From: Aplidium turbinatum
Lineage: Eukaryota > Chordata > Ascidiacea > Aplousobranchia > Polyclinidae
Assembly (NCBI GenBank): GCA_918807975.1
Contig: OU964934.1
Location: 9,796,001-9,860,000, forward strand
Direction: 5' to 3'
DNA length: 64,000 nt
Shown here: positions 43,445-54,905 of the stretch, in pieces
Layout of the letters: each line of letters starts with the position of its first letter
How positions within the stretch are numbered: the stretch's first letter is position 1
Notes under the pieces: generated by a model
Told to the model about the DNA's origin: nothing
The model's database searches: none
Seen by the model: only the letters and a program-made list of their open reading frames with translations
Translations under genes and position numbers: made by a program

Positions 43445-43880
43445 TGGTGAGTCACACAATCCCCAGGTAAACATATTGTGTTTGAAGCGACTAACACCAG
43501 TACGGAGGCGATTCAGAGTCACCCATTCATTTCTTGGCAGGTCTAAGCCAGGTGCTACCGTAGTGTCTGGTGTAACTTGGAACTGGTTGGGCCGTGAGAT
43601 GGCTTCCCAGCGGTCTGGAAAAAGGGTGCCTGGAAGGCAGGCGTTGACGTGTGAGCTGTTGTGCGTCAAGGACTACATTGTGGAGGAGATGGCGATCATT
43701 GACCTCTACCTTTAATGCGAGCCGTATGGTGGAATTCTCTCTGCGTAGTTTTGGTGGGGCGATGCCTGAAAGCACTGGTGGTAAGTCTGTGGGGGTTGGA
43801 CGCAGGCATCCAGTGATTATGCGCATGGTGTCGTTAAGGGCGATATCTACTTTTCCTGCGTGTGTGCTGCGAAATGATGA
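43445..43880 (-). pseudogene. LINE 3' fragment (Jockey/CR1-like family)
   Basis: Minus-strand segments VDIALNDTMRIITGCLRPTP, SGIAPPKLRRENSTIRLA and TLNRLRTGVSRFKHNM match the corresponding regions of the LINE at 26835-28557. They are in more than one frame, and only the C-terminal third is present. Confidence 0.82.
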
Positions 43881-44336
43881 AAAGACTATTAGTGCAAATG
43901 CAATGATTTGTAAGAATTCAACGCTTAATAGATCCACCGTAAATGAAGTTACTTTTCTGTGTTTTAGGGTGGAAGGGTTTGGTCCAATCCCCTCACTCTT
44001 TAATCCGCCACTAACCATAGCAGTGGTTCTTAACGGGAATACGCCTCCTTGGGGTGCGTCAACCACTTTTCAGAAGGAGGGGAGCTTTCCAACGATATTC
44101 AATCTTTTTGCAGTAATTTTAATCTCATGAACTATCTTTTTTGCCATTTATATTTTTAAGAACTGGAAATTGCAAGTAGGGCTATATGCACAGGGCCGGA
44201 TTTACCAGTAGGCAGAGTAGGCAGTTGCCTAGGGCGGCAAATTATTGGGGGCGGCAAAATATACGAATATATTACATTGATAATACTGTACGTGAATATA
44301 ATAATTCACAACAGATATATTCAGATCATGGCCACC

Positions 44337-44743
44337 TAAAGATATGGCCTGATTTGTCACATTTTGCAGAAATTTCCAGGTTTTGCTAACTTTGGGCGAA
44401 TGTTTAAATAAACATTTCTTAAAATTATATTTCTACACTTTCATTACTGCTTTCCCCAGATGACACAATAGGTTTTAACATCCTCACATGTTGAAAAACA
44501 AAGAAAATATGATTTCGAAGATTTTAGTCAGACTGTTAATTTTAAATAACAGTCTGATTTAGCGTTTTTCAACTTACTTTTTCTCATTTGCTATTGCTTC
44601 CCCAAGGCAACAAAATACTTTTTTATCATTAGGAGACAGCAAAAAGTAATAGAACCTCAGAAAAGGTTAGTCAAACACTAGCAGTAGCTGTAATCAAAAT
44701 CTGCAAAATGTGACAAATCAGGCCGCATCTCCAGGTGGCCATG
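44337..44743. mobile_element. MITE with ~40-bp inverted ends, TSD TTCAGAT
   Basis: Arms around GGCCTGATTTGTCACATTTT and its complement lie at 44357-44376 and 44700-44722, with outer GGCCACCT/AGGTGGCC. Flanking TTCAGAT is found at 44330-44336 and 44744-44750. A second, smaller hairpin (CAGACTGTTAA...) lies near its centre. Confidence 0.78.
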
Positions 44744-45252
44744 TTCAGATATATAGCAATTAATAAATATGTTATCACATCACACACATTTATAAACAGT
44801 GCGGCAAGTCATGTATGGCAAGTCATCGCCCCTAGAGTAGGCTACTTCACGCTTGATTGTTTTTCAACAATATGTGCTGCTTAGCGCTTCTTTTAACGTA
44901 GGCTACTCTGCCCAAATAAGGCCCACCCTTTCATATCTGAAAAACCAAAGCAAGCAAGGAACAGCTGTTGTAATCTAATTGGCTGCGATAATCATGCGAA
45001 TGAACAGAAAAGTAATTTGGATTCCTAAAAGAAACCACATGCCAGCAGAGTTAGTTGTAAATTTCTGAAAGCTATCTTGCAGGAATAAAATTTTGCTTAG
45101 TACTTAATCTATTGGCGTGTTTTCGTAACTGGTGTTTGTTTTCTACCTTTGTTAGAGGTTTAGAATATGCTAAAGGGTCTAAAGTTTCAACATGTATTGA
45201 CATATTAACCTTTCTTGGATAGTGTATTTGGGTAGTTTACGTTAAACTCATT

Positions 45253-46195
45253 GTGAAAAGTTGCCCTAACAAGGCCCATCAAAATCAGCCATGGGCCTTA
45301 TTAGGGCAGGTACCCTTGGCATTTAATTGTGGGCTTCTAAGGACTGTCAGGAGAAAGACAGTGCAGTTGATACTCCCTTACTGGCAGCTAACAAGCACAA
45401 CCTCAGATCGAAATACCGCCACCATGTGGTTAGGGCACAAAATAACTTACCTGTGTCCAGTTTTGCGAAAATGGGTTTCGCTTTTATTAGGATTTGGAAT
45501 TTTTTCTATTGATAACAAGGCTACTGCTGACCATGTCTTTGCTCCAAGTGATGTCACCAACATTGATCATATTACAGTCGGTGACCAATCTCAGCTGCTA
45601 TCACCGAGTCATGACATGTCTTCACACCCACCAACAAGTTGTGGGATGTCTCCACAACCGTCAACAAGTCATGAGATGTCTCCACAAATATCAACAAGTT
45701 ATGGGATGTCTCCACAATCGTTAACAAGTCATGAGATGGTTCCACAAATATCAACAAGTTATGGGATGTCTCCAGAATCGTTAACAAGTCATGGGATCTC
45801 TCCTCAACCATCAAGAAGTCATGGGATCTCAACACAGCCCCTCATATCAACACCTTGTCATAGCATTATGGCTACACCGTCAGCAAATACCCTAAGCAAG
45901 AAGCTGGGGGCAAAGAAAAAGGAGCATTAATTATCGAGCAACAACTGTATCGAAGTCTCTGTTTGACACGTACGGAAAAGGGAGAGAAAAGGCAAAACGA
46001 AAGGGGAAAACAGTAAATATGCAAAGACGTCCAAGTGTAAGAGATTGGCGTTGCCCAGTATTTTAGAAACTACAGTCTCCGACATGACTCATGAGGCAAC
46101 GTGAAAGTTGCACAATATGGTAGGCAACCATGAAGACTTTGTTGGTTTAACAAAAGATGATGATGAATTTGTATGCCCTGATTGTGATGTGTAAA
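45253..46195 (+). pseudogene. DDE_1-type (Tigger/Jerky-like) transposase C-terminal remnant
   Basis: Two overlapping frames give MGFAFIRIWNFF and then NKATADHVFAPSDVTN. These resemble the GFRxTGIxPxxxxxxxDxxFAPS segment that closes many pogo-type DDE transposases; a frameshift near 45500 separates them. Downstream, after a coding minisatellite, DDDEFVCPDCDV ends at 46193 and looks like the end of a zinc-binding tail. The catalytic core is not visible. Confidence 0.6.
45603..45835 (+). repeat. 33-bp coding minisatellite (about 7 units)
   Basis: Units of 33 bp alternate two variants, TCAACAAGTCATGAGATGTC and TCAACAAGTTATGGGATGTC, each followed by TCCACAA plus six bases. They encode an 11-residue motif of the type STSHGMSPQPS. 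The array is in frame with the transposase remnant. Confidence 0.9.
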
Positions 46196-47013
46196 TGTAT
46201 TAAGTTATTGTTGAAAAAGAATTTCTTTGAAGAAATTTATTTGAACTTGTGATTGAAAAAAACCTTGTTTGCACGAACTTCCGATTGATTGGCAAAGAAT
46301 TTACATGAACTCACTACGTGAAGTCTAACATTTCTTTTTGTAATAAACTATGGTAACTAAATTGTTTTTGGGATTTTTCACTGTTTTGATGTTGTGTATT
46401 GTTTTTTCTTCTCAATTTATGGTTCAAAAAATTGAGTTTAGAAGGCTGGCTTTATTAAGGCAATGGTGCCCTTTTAAGGCCCACTCAGAAGTAATTAGCA
46501 AATCAACTATAATTTTAAAACTGTGGTCAATATGTTATTAAAATCGTTCCAAAGAAGTGCTTTAAGGATGCTAAAACACAATAAAACACACATTGGTACC
46601 CGCTTTTTTACTTCATGATCAATTTGCGACAAAATCAAAAAGGCGGGCCTTATTAGGGAAGGGCACCTTAGTTATCTGTCTCGCTTAGTATGGAGGACTA
46701 GGCTTTGTCTGTGCAATTTTTATTAATCTTTGTTCGGTTTGTTTGATTGTTTCATTGTTAGTAAATTTGAAGAAGCCAAAAAAAAATGTTTTTAGTCTAT
46801 GTTAGGTTGATGGAAAAGTTGCAGGCTATTTTATGTACTTGCCTTGATGCTTAAAGTATGTAAAGAAGCCAAAAAGTAAGACTAGTATACGAAAGAACTT
46901 TAGTTTCATGAAGTTTTATAAAAATGGCGGCATTGAGGACAAATGAGAACAAGTGCCTGTGTTGTATCGAAAATTACCATCGCAAAATTTTTTTGGGGCG
47001 GCACTTTTCGGTG

Positions 47014-47275
47014 CACGGTCGATTGGTCGACAGACATTTGGTCGACAGGACAATTGGTCGACAAGACAGTTGGTCGACAGGACGTTAGGTCGACGACGAT
47101 TCATTTTAGGGTTAGGGTTAGGGTTAGAGTTAGAGTTAGGTTAGGGTTAAGGTTAGTTAACTAACCCTAACCCTAAAATGAATCGTTCTGTCGACGTAAC
47201 GTCCTGTCGACCAACTGTCTTGTCGACCAATTGTCTGTCAACCAATTGTCCTGTCGACCAACTGACCCGGTACCC
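47014..47275. repeat. Foldback element of TGGTCGAC repeats with TTAGGG-like core
   Basis: The left arm reiterates TTGGTCGACAGGACA and the right arm carries its inverted complement (TGTCCTGTCGACCAA). The centre (about 47107-47180) is TTAGGGTTAGGGTTAGGG-type sequence followed by its complement CTAACCCTAACCCTAAA. The whole could form a long hairpin. Confidence 0.9.
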
Positions 47276-47562
47276 ACTTTTCTTATCTGCCTAGGGCAGC
47301 ACTTAGGCTAAATCCGGCCTTGTTATGCAGAGGAGCTTTTGTTGCCTTTGTTCTGCAATCTGGTTTCGTTACAGGTGAAAACGAACAGTAAAATTCTTTA
47401 ACACTCATTGCGTTATTTATCGAAGAGCCTTAGCATCCAAAACTTTGCCTCCAGTAAAGCAATGAAGGGTGTCTTGAACGGGATCCTAAACCTATAATTA
47501 CCAAGGTAATCAACTTTGCAAAAGCAGAAGACTTTATCATACGCTAGAGCTCTTGTTGTTAA

Positions 47563-47876
47563 CGGCAGCAGTGGCCGAGTGGTTAGCGCGTTGGGCTCGC
47601 AGTCGAAAGCCTGCATGTTCAACTCCAGCCATCCGCACTTGCTGTTGTTTCTCTGGGCAAGAAACTTTACGATAATTGCCTCTACCCAGTGATCGATTTC
47701 GAGTAATGAGTAGTACCAAATTTCAGTCATAAGTAGAGTAGACAACCGGAAACAGACATTGCCGTCGGCTGCAGCGTGGGTCAGGTGTACGTCGAAAGGC
47801 GTACACCGATGCATAGCGCTCAAGTCCGCTTTCCCGCAATGCAGGATAAAGATAATAATAAAACAAACAAACAAAC
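47563..47876 (+). mobile_element. SINE-B (tRNA-derived), copy 2, full length
   Basis: The head GGCAGCAGTGGCCGAGTGG and TTAGCGCGTTGGGCTCGCAG has an A box, and a B box lies near TGTTCAACTCC. The body is as in copy 1, and the tail is (AAAC)n at 47861-47876. This is the cleanest copy. Confidence 0.92.
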
Positions 47877-48265
47877 CTGTGTGAGGGGATACAGCTTGAT
47901 TGAAAATAATGTACAATCTGGCGTATTTTTCACACAAATGATCAATGGACAATGGTTGTCCAAAAAATACATGCTAATTTAAACCCTGATACTAAAAGCA
48001 AAGCTCATAGCAAAAAAGAGCAAGGCAGGCAAAGAAAACCTCACAAAGAAATCCTACCACGGGCAAAGCCGTTTTAAGCGCAATGCACCAGCAGGCCTTA
48101 AACGACTTACAAAATAGGCTAGTGTCAACTTGACGATACAAAACAATGACAAAAACAAATAAAAGCAAACAAGCAAAAACAACGTCATCATCTTGCGGAA
48201 ATCTAATTAGCCTATATAGCCTACACAGGGAAGTTAGGCTATGTCTTACAGATATCAAGCGTCTA
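47877..48265. other. Non-coding stretch
   Basis: I see no coding signal or repeat with defined ends. Confidence 0.4.
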
Positions 48266-48315
48266 TAGCGCACCCAGCATGAGGCTAAGGGGGCTCAAGC
48301 CCCCCAAAACCCGCC

Positions 48316-48902
48316 TGTTCCAGACAATGGTTCACCTAATCAAACGTCATATAAAAAACCGTTCAAGTCTACTGAATATTACGTCATGGAAGTTGCTAGA
48401 AAATGTGCCAAAATTGCACCATCGTTCATAAGACTTGTGTCAAACCTGTTTGGACCTGTTTGGGCCTGTTTCAGTTTGAAACCTGTTTAAACAGGAAATA
48501 TTACATCAGCTTTAAACACCTGTTTGAATGACTTCATAATTGTCTTTCATTATTGCGTCACAGTACTGCATATGTGAGTTTGAGATATTGCTATCTATTC
48601 TGGTCGTTTGTAAAATGATTGTTTGAAAGTTGGCCGCACATTTAACTGTTGGCTTAGTGCTTGCTAGCTGGACAAAAGTTCCGTCTTTTATCCAAGTAAT
48701 CTGTATCGTAGTGACAGTTTTTAGAGGTGTACGGCGTTGCATCTCGATTTCGATAGCCGCGGGCTAATTTTACAGGAATACACTTATTGAATAGACGTTT
48801 CAAGGAGTGTTTCTTTTTCGGTCGATACATACAGACGAACGGATTCGGGAATCTTATGTTACAATTTTCCCACGAAGAGATTATGGTTTACCGCTGTGAC
48901 CA
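48316..48902 (+). repeat. 5' LTR of the BEL/Pao element
   Basis: It starts TGTTCCAGACAATGG and ends ACCGCTGTGACCA. It is nearly identical to the 3' LTR and preceded by the CCGCC duplication. Confidence 0.93.
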
Positions 48903-49089
48903 TAAAAAATAAAAGACGAGTTCTTGTCAGTTGGTAGGCTGCAAAAGCACATAAAAAAATAAAAGACGTGTTTGTTGTCAGCTAGTGCAGAAGAACTACT
49001 TAGAAGTACAAAAAATAATAAAAGAAGATTTGTTGGTTGGTAGTCTACACTCTTACAGAAGCAAGGAAAAGTAAAGACATTTCTTCTCA

Positions 49090-49314
49090 GTTTGGTACTG
49101 AAGAAAACTAACTTTGACATCCATTGGCAAGAAAGAAGATTAAAGACAATCCATCTGTGCTTGAAGATTCAAGTGGGCGAATCCAAGCAAGTTTTGTGGA
49201 CAGTTTGGTACTGAAGAAAACTAACTTTGACATCCATTGGCAAGAAAGAAGATTAAAGACAATCCATCTGTGCTTGAAGATTCAAGTGGGCGAATCCAAG
49301 CAAGTTTTGTGGAC
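49090..49314 (+). repeat. Tandem duplication (~113 bp) in the BEL/Pao leader
   Basis: The block beginning AGTTTGGTACTGAAGAAAAC is present twice in direct, essentially identical tandem copies. Upstream, a looser AATAAAAGACG motif also repeats (48905-49040). Confidence 0.93.
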
Positions 49315-49469
49315 TTTTGGACTTCATATACTCGTACAGCTACGGTATCGTGCATTTAAATTCTTTTTTGTATTTTTTACGGTCTTTACAGTTAAGTTTT
49401 TTATAACTTAAATTTGTGTGTTTGTGTAATTTAACTTTTTAATTGTTAAATTTAGCCCCAACATTTAAT

Positions 49470-52400
49470 ATGTCTACACTCGGTGGCGACAGGGACTCGA
49501 CCGCCGTCGACTCGACTGAGTTTAAGCCTGATGATGTTCTTTGCGGTTGGGCAGGCCATTCTGGGGAGGGACCCAGACCCAGTAACGATGAGGCTAAGTC
49601 AGTTCGAGAGGCCCGGCATCTTAGACGGGATATTTTGACTCAAATTGGGAAACTTTCTGTAGCCCTAGGTTCTTTGAGTGATAAGCAGGAACTGTTAATT
49701 TTTCGATCTAAGTTCTCTACTTTAGAAGAGGAATTAAGGCATTTCCATGCTCTTTTGAGTAAAATTGTTAACTCTGCAATCTTGGCAGAACTTCGTGATA
49801 GGGTAGATCCCGAATTTAACTCGTTAAAAAATGGCTTCGAACAAAAAGAAAGTGAGTTCTCAGATAGGTTGGATGCTGACATACATCCTGAGGATAGCGC
49901 CTCAAATGTAAGCACTAGGATGTCTGAGAGCTCGTCACGGATAGTTACACAAATTAACCTACAGTTAAAACGAGAGGAGCTCCAGATACAAGCTGAGGCC
50001 GAAGCAAGAGCTGCTGAGGCCATCGCGAGAGCTGAGGCCATACGAGCTGAGGCTGCTGCGAGAGCTGCTGAGGCCGTACGAGCTGAGGCCATCGCGAGAG
50101 CTGAGGCCGAAGCGAGAGCTGCTGAGGCCGCCGCGAAAGCTGAAGCTAGAGCTGCTGAGTTCGCACTCAAAGACGCTCAGTTGAGGGCCGAACAACGTAA
50201 AGAGGTAGTTTTAGCTGAATGTCGTTCTGAGTTGGGCTCCCGGCGTAGCTCTAGGAAGGGCTCTTCTAGGCATTCCAGAAGTGAACATCAATCGCAGTTT
50301 AATTTACCTAACCTTTTCCAGACGCCTGTTGAATCCGTAAGTGGACCTGTACAATCCACATGTTTTCCAGCTGTTTCAGGAGGTCTCGGGGCCGCGGCTA
50401 AGGGTCTTCCGAAGGCTGTAGAGCCAAGGTCTGCAAATTACAACCGAACTCCTTCCCCAGAGCGTACAGATCACGGGGCCGCCATTAGCAGTAATGCTTT
50501 GCCCCCTTCAAAGTTTTCTGCGCCGCTAGTTGTTGATCGCCCAGCTACACGTAATTTGGGTGGTTGTGAGAGGCGTATCGTGTCTCCTGATTTTAACGTG
50601 TGTGAGGATCGTGATCGGGCTGTGCATGTGACTGAGCCCACTCAGCCCCTTAAGGGATATAGCTTGTCTTCTCCCGCTAAATCGAGTTCTCAACAGCAGG
50701 ATTGCTTTTTTGAATACCGGTACCAAAATAGTAGGACGTTTTTCGATAAGGCGGCCTTGATTGGTTACGATGGTAATAATATGCCATTTATCTTCTTTAA
50801 AAATCGTGTTACGGCCTTAATGGCAGCTTCGCCCTTTAAAGGAACTCGTTTGACTTTGTTACAAGCAGCTTGTGTTAGAACAGCTGCGCAAACGATTGCT
50901 AATTTGGTTTCCGACACTCCTGGCTTGTCAGAGGAAGACAGGATAGAAATGTCGTTAGCTCGCTTGTCCCAACGTTTTGGAGTTCGTGGAGGTCTTTTCG
51001 CCGAACCGGAAATTAGAAAGTATCGTTATGGTAGCAAATTGAATTCAATCTCTTCCAGTGATTTGAAAGAGTTTAAAGATGAATTGTCGCAGTGTCTGCT
51101 TTACGCGCAAGCTTATGGTCAGCGTGATAAATTAGAAGGACGTTTTGTTTTGGATTTGGCTAAGCGACTCCCGTTTGACGCTAAGCAGCGTTATCTTGAC
51201 TTTTTAGGTGATCAGTATGGTAGCACTGAGGAACCTACTTTTCAGAGTTTGTTTGAATTTGTAGTTCGAGAAGAAACGCGTAAGTCGACTGATTTTAGCA
51301 TTATGCTAATGGGCGATTCTGGTGAGTCGCAGCATTTTAAAAAGTTTGGCAAAGGAAAATTGCCTTCATGTCCGGTTAGGCAGACGTCCGTAAAACCCCA
51401 TGATGATGTGATGTCAGGGAGTTCGCAGTACTCGACTGTTGTTGGCGCACCGCGCGGTGGTGAGGCTAGACGTAAAGACCTGCCGGCATGTATTTGTTGT
51501 TCGTCACGTGGTCAAGTTGAATATCATTTTTTGTCTAATTGTAAAGAATTTTTGCGCTTGACACCTAAAGATCGGAGAGATGTCATTGTGAAAGCTGGCA
51601 AATGCTTGAATTGTTTGCGCCAGCATATGGTTAGGGATTGCGTTCATGCAAATAACTGTCGTAAGTGTGGGCCTAACAACGATAGGAAACACTATTTTCT
51701 TCTGCATGATTTTTATGTGACGTCACGTGATTATCTGGATTCGGTCGGCAAAGATGATACTGGTGCCAGAGTTCCTGTGCGTAATGTTAAGATTGGAAAT
51801 GTTAAAGCAGCTTTTAACCGCGTTACTGCTGCTCGTGTTTTGAATCCAATGACTGGCAAATCGAAGTTGGTGTATTGTCAGCATGATCCTGGTTCGCAGT
51901 TGACGTTTGTTTCGAGTGATTTGGTGTGCGAACTTGGTCTTAAACCGTACGATAAAGCGTCGTTTAAAATGGATACTCTGGCTGGTCAGAAACCTACTTG
52001 TGCTGACCTTGTCAAACTCAACATCCAATCGTTAGAGACAGATGAACTGTTTTGTGATATAACTTCGGTGGTTAACCCAGCTTGGGCTGACGATGTTAAA
52101 ACTTTACCGCATAAACAAGATTTAAATGGTTTCCGTCATTTTCATGACGTGAATATGTTTCATTTGAATGATTGTAGTACTGTAGATGTACTGATTGGCA
52201 ACGACAACGCTTATTTGATGTGGGCAAAAGAAGAACGTGTTGGTGAAAATCGTAGTGAACCGCATGCTTTACTCACTCCTCTCGGCTGGTTGGCTTGTGG
52301 TGGTAAGTCACCCTTAGATGAAAGTGTTGCTAACGTGTGCAGAGTGCAGACGTCTTCAGAGTCGGATGTCATCTCTGGCTTTCAGCGTAAAATTGAGTCT

Positions 52401-53480
52401 CGTGATATGGAAATAGCAGACCTGAATAAAGTCATTCAGGATTTGACCTTGCAAAATGAAACCTGTGAATTGTCTCGCAATGACATTTTGGCTAGAGAAC
52501 TTGTTGAACCGAATATTGAGTTGAAAGATGGTCGATTTGAAATACCTGTTCCGTTGAAGGAAGATATTGATCTACCTAACAATTTTGTGTTGGCGTCAGA
52601 TAGAGCTGCTGCTTTAAGGAAGAAGGCTTTAAAACAACCTGAACTTCGTGATTTCCTTACTGACACCATGAAAGATCTTAAATCTAATGGCTATATTGAG
52701 CGTGCTGGTGAAGCAGGAAATGTCAAGGGATTTGAATGCTATTTACCATACTTTGTGACGTCACAATTAAAAAAGCGTATTGTTTACGATGGCAAGTCTG
52801 AATTTCGAGGAACTTGTGTTAATGATGTAATGTTTTCGTGTCCTGATTTGTTAAACCCTATGGCAGATCTCTTGGCTAGATTTCGGCTGAGTAGATTTGG
52901 TTTCGTGGCCGATATGACCAAGTACTTTTTTCACATTTTGGACTCTTCAATTCGTAAGCCCAATTTTATTGAACTGCTTACGTACACAGGCAGTGCCGTT
53001 CGGATCGTGAACGAACGCCCTTTGGTACCTTTGAGTGACGACCCTAGGGATTTTACTGTCATCACCCCTGCCTCACTTTTGACCCCATACTTAGACCCAT
53101 ACTGTGCTGTTGGGCAACCACATGATCGTGACCAATTAAGAAGGGATTATCGGTTCAATTTGTCACTTTCTCAGCAGTTTTGGAGTAAATGGATCGATTT
53201 TTACTTGCCAGGTCTTCAGGGCCGGAAAAAATGGCTAAAAATGGCCGAGAATTTGGAGCCTGGTCAACTTGTAGTGGTAGGTTCTCTCCAGGACATTGGT
53301 AAACGTGGGAAGTATCAACTTGGGAGGGTGCATGAGGTAGTTCCACAAATTAGGAAAGGGAAGCCTGTGGTTCGTAGAGCTAAAGTTGCCGTCTGCAACT
53401 ATGATGAGAGTACGGGGAAAGTGAAAGTAGACTATGTGTTGAGGGATATTTCGTGCCTCGCCCCCGTAAAGAACACCTAA
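49470..53480 (+). pseudogene. BEL/Pao gag-pol region (fossil)
   Basis: Recognisable parts are a gag-like N-terminus with an Ala/Glu/Arg-rich coiled-coil repeat (AEARAAEAIARAEAIRAEA-type, encoded about 49990-50200), a retroviral zinc-knuckle region (CLNCLRQHMVRDC), the aspartic-protease area typical of Pao elements, the family phrase LTPLGWLACGG, the beginning of the reverse-transcriptase region, and the integrase C-terminal domain (DUF5641-like, LEPGQLVVVGSL). I treat it as a broken fossil that is shorter than the family norm. Confidence 0.9.
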
Positions 53481-53786
53481 GTGTTAGGGTTTGAGCCTGG
53501 TTTTGTCTGCGGTGGCCGACCCTTGTCTGAGCCCGGAACAGTCGGTTATTATCGCAACCATTGTATATAGCGTCATTTTAGTGTGTACCTATGGTACCAA
53601 TTTCATGTATCGTCGTGTTTATTCTTATTGCTGTTCATTCTTTGCATGCCCTTTGTATTTGCGTATTAACTTAAACGTGAGTGATTCAAACAATTTGTGT
53701 ATCATGTGTTTTTATTCATTGGCTCACAATTGTCGTCAATTCTTTTTTAGTTATGCCATGTCAGACTGTCATAACTAGGGCCGCTA

Positions 53787-54372
53787 TGTTCCAGACAATG
53801 GTTCACCTAATCAAACGTCATATAAAAAACCGTTCAAGTCTACTGAATATTACGTCATGGAAGTTGCTAGAAAATGTGCCAAAATTGCACCATCGTTCAT
53901 AAGACTTGTGTCAAACCTGTTTGGACCTGTTTGGGCCTGTTTCAGTTTGAAACCTGTTTAAACAGGAAATATTACATCAGCTTTAAACACCTGTTTGAAT
54001 GACTTCATAATTGTCTTTCATTATTGCGTCACAGTACTGCATATGTGAGTTTGAGATATTGCTATCTATTCTGGTCATTCGTAGAATGATTGTTTGAAAG
54101 TTGGCCGCACATTTAACTGTTGGCTTAGTGCTTGCTAGCTGGACAAAAGTTCCGTCTTTTATCCAAGTAATCTGTATCGTAGTGACAGTTTTTAGAGGTG
54201 TACGGCGTTGCATCTCGATTTCGATAGCCGCGGGCTAATTTTACAGGAATACACTTATTGAATAGACGTTTCAAGGAGTGTTTCTTTTCGGTCGATACAT
54301 ACAGACGAACGGATTCGGGAATCTTATGTTACAATTTTCCCACGAAGAGATTATGGTTTACCGCTGTGACCA
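53787..54372 (+). repeat. 3' LTR of the BEL/Pao element
   Basis: It matches the 5' LTR over its whole length with very few differences and is followed by the CCGCC duplication. Confidence 0.93.
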
Positions 54373-54479
54373 CCGCCATCAAAAATAAAGCTTTCGTATG
54401 TTCTCCATTTATACTTTTTGCTCACAGATTAGATATGAATAAGACACACCAATACAACAAAGCTGAGCAATATAACAAT

Positions 54480-54905
54480 AGCCTATATTTTACATATTTA
54501 CAAATAGTTTTAACAGTCTAACGTTTTCAACTTAACTTAAGTCCTCATCAGGAACCTGAAAATATTTATAAAAACGCAATAAATTTCAACTTCTTAAACG
54601 TAAAATTACATTAGGAAAAGACAAAAAATTGCACCACAGGGAACGTGATAGCCTACATCAAGTAAATGTTGACGAGAATGGACGCGCCTCCAGCAAATAA
54701 TTATTTGTTTAAATTTGGGTTGTAGCGTTTGATTAACAGCGCTTCCTGAATTTTGGTATCAAATTGGAATTTGCCCTTGCGTAAAATTTTAAATGAGTCG
54801 GCAGAGAATTTTCGATCTGTGCAATAGGAACACTCCATGATATGGAACACTCCACGAACTAATTTTGAATGTTTTGTAAGTAGGAAAAACGTCCACATCA
54901 AATTT
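54480..54905 (-). mobile_element. Penelope-like fragment with hammerhead-like motif
   Basis: On the minus strand the C-terminal GIY-YIG end is visible (KFQFDTKIQEALLIKRYNPN, then LNK). It is followed by CTGATGAGGACTTAAGTTAAG and TTGAAAACGTTAGAC (about 54520-54555), a hammerhead-like core (CTGATGA, a short stem, GAAA). The rest of the element is missing. Confidence 0.75.

Larger units (their letters stand above)
44906..46668 (+). mobile_element. Tigger/pogo-like transposon, TA flanks
   Basis: The inverted ends contain AATAAGGCCCACC on the left and GGCGGGCCTTATTA on the right, with a GGGCA/TGCCC tip. TA lies on both outer borders (44904-44905, 46669-46670). The decayed reading frames inside (45253-46195) look like the end of a DDE_1-type transposase. 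Confidence 0.72.
44191..47322. mobile_element. hAT-like element CAGGGCCGGATTTA with three nested repeats
   Basis: The ends CAGGGCCGGATTTACC and CTAAATCCGGCCTTG are inverted repeats, each followed inward by TAGGCAG/CTGCCTAGGGC motifs. TATGCA occurs next to both ends (TATATGCA / TTATGCAG), so the TSD is imperfect. It contains a foldback MITE (44337-44743), a Tigger-type element (44906-46668) and a telomere-like foldback (47014-47275). Confidence 0.78.
48316..54372 (+). mobile_element. BEL/Pao LTR retrotransposon (fossil), TSD CCGCC
   Basis: Two LTRs of about 586-587 bp (48316-48902, 53787-54372) begin TG and end CA, and the element is flanked by CCGCC on both sides, a 5-bp duplication expected for the family. 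Parts in order are 5' LTR, an A-rich leader with tandem repeats, a gag-pol region (49470-53480) and 3' LTR. The LTRs differ at only a handful of positions, so the insertion is young. The ends look whole, but the coding region is clearly shorter than usual for BEL/Pao, so the element is broken (at least one break) and non-autonomous. Confidence 0.93.

Noticed and set aside
45603-45835. CRISPR-like array
   Set aside because: The units are contiguous 33-bp direct repeats with no spacers, and they are coding and in frame. This is a minisatellite in a eukaryotic transposon.
47100-47185. A telomere or interstitial telomere fusion
   Set aside because: The TTAGGG units are few, degenerate, and placed symmetrically inside a hairpin element with unrelated arms.
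47563-47640. A tRNA-Ser/Leu-like gene
   Set aside because: It is followed by the same 230-bp body and AAAC tail in three places, so it is a SINE-B head.
49640-50195. Ser/Ala-rich minus-strand open frames
   Set aside because: They are antisense shadows of the repetitive Ala/Glu coding stretch in the BEL/Pao element.
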